Source of the DNA: Nitrospira sp.
GTDB taxonomy: Bacteria; Nitrospirota; Nitrospiria; Nitrospirales; Nitrospiraceae
DNA length: 40,630 nucleotides
NCBI GenBank assembly: GCA_019636875.1
Contig: JAHBWR010000017.1
Location: forward strand, 1 to 40,630
Reading direction: 5' to 3'
The notes under the pieces: model-generated
Database searches by the model: none
What the model saw: only the letters and a program-made list of their open reading frames with translations
Told to the model about the DNA's origin: nothing
Program-made: the position numbers and the translations under genes
In this document: in pieces, positions 40,630 through 40,630 of the stretch
How positions within the stretch are numbered: the first letter of the stretch is position 1
Layout of the letters: each line of letters begins with the position of its first letter

Positions 40630-40630
40630 C

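Overview
This 40.6 kb window looks like a chromosomal piece of a Gram-negative chemolithoautotroph, most likely a Nitrospira-like nitrifier (phylum Nitrospirota). The assignment is inference, from moderately GC-rich sequence, sigma-54 signalling, outer-membrane barrels and lipoproteins, a Tll0287-like haem protein, and an unusually dense set of inorganic-carbon genes. No rRNA, tRNA, CRISPR array or intact insertion sequence was seen.

Left part (1-14.3 kb): two tandem NhaD-type Na+/H+ antiporter genes (the first cut by the window edge), a large secreted protein of unknown function, an MpsC/DUF2294 gene on the minus strand, and then a plus-strand operon. The operon encodes two NuoL/DabB-like membrane subunits, a third shorter NuoM/NuoN-like subunit, a 1075-residue DabA/DUF2309 zinc protein and a small P-II-like protein. 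Together they resemble an expanded DAB/MpsABC inorganic-carbon accumulation system. The leader of this operon carries an intrinsic-terminator hairpin with no plus-strand gene in front of it.

Middle (14.4-24.5 kb): a minus-strand operon encodes two NtrC-type regulators around a PAS histidine kinase; one regulator lacks a DNA-binding domain and has GAFAGA instead of GAFTGA. Upstream lies a SulP (SLC26-like) anion transporter, then a divergent lipoprotein, a second stand-alone P-II-like protein, about 900 bases with little in them, and a secreted one-haem DUF3365 protein.

Right part (24.6-38.8 kb): a minus-strand RND efflux operon (pump, membrane-fusion protein, NodT-type outer-membrane factor); three secreted alpha-carbonic anhydrases, two of them tandem paralogues behind an outer-membrane barrel gene; an Slp-family lipoprotein followed by a 51-residue secreted peptide; and a DUF2490 barrel. 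The last 1.6 kb has an ArfB-type ribosome-rescue gene, a HigBA-like toxin-antitoxin pair, a second copy of the arfB 3' end, and the end of another gene.

The main new observation is a putative local sigma-54 regulon. Three transcription units (lipoprotein at 21870, RND operon at 30679, slp at 35628) each have a GG-N10-GC promoter preceded by a CGCAC-N10-GTGCG-type dyad 128-141 bases upstream. The RND and slp dyads lie in 31-base elements that match at 26 positions and sit at exactly the same distance from their promoters. The NtrC-type regulator in the same window is the obvious candidate to bind them. This would link envelope remodelling (efflux, lipoproteins, possibly carbonic anhydrases and P-II signalling) to one signal.
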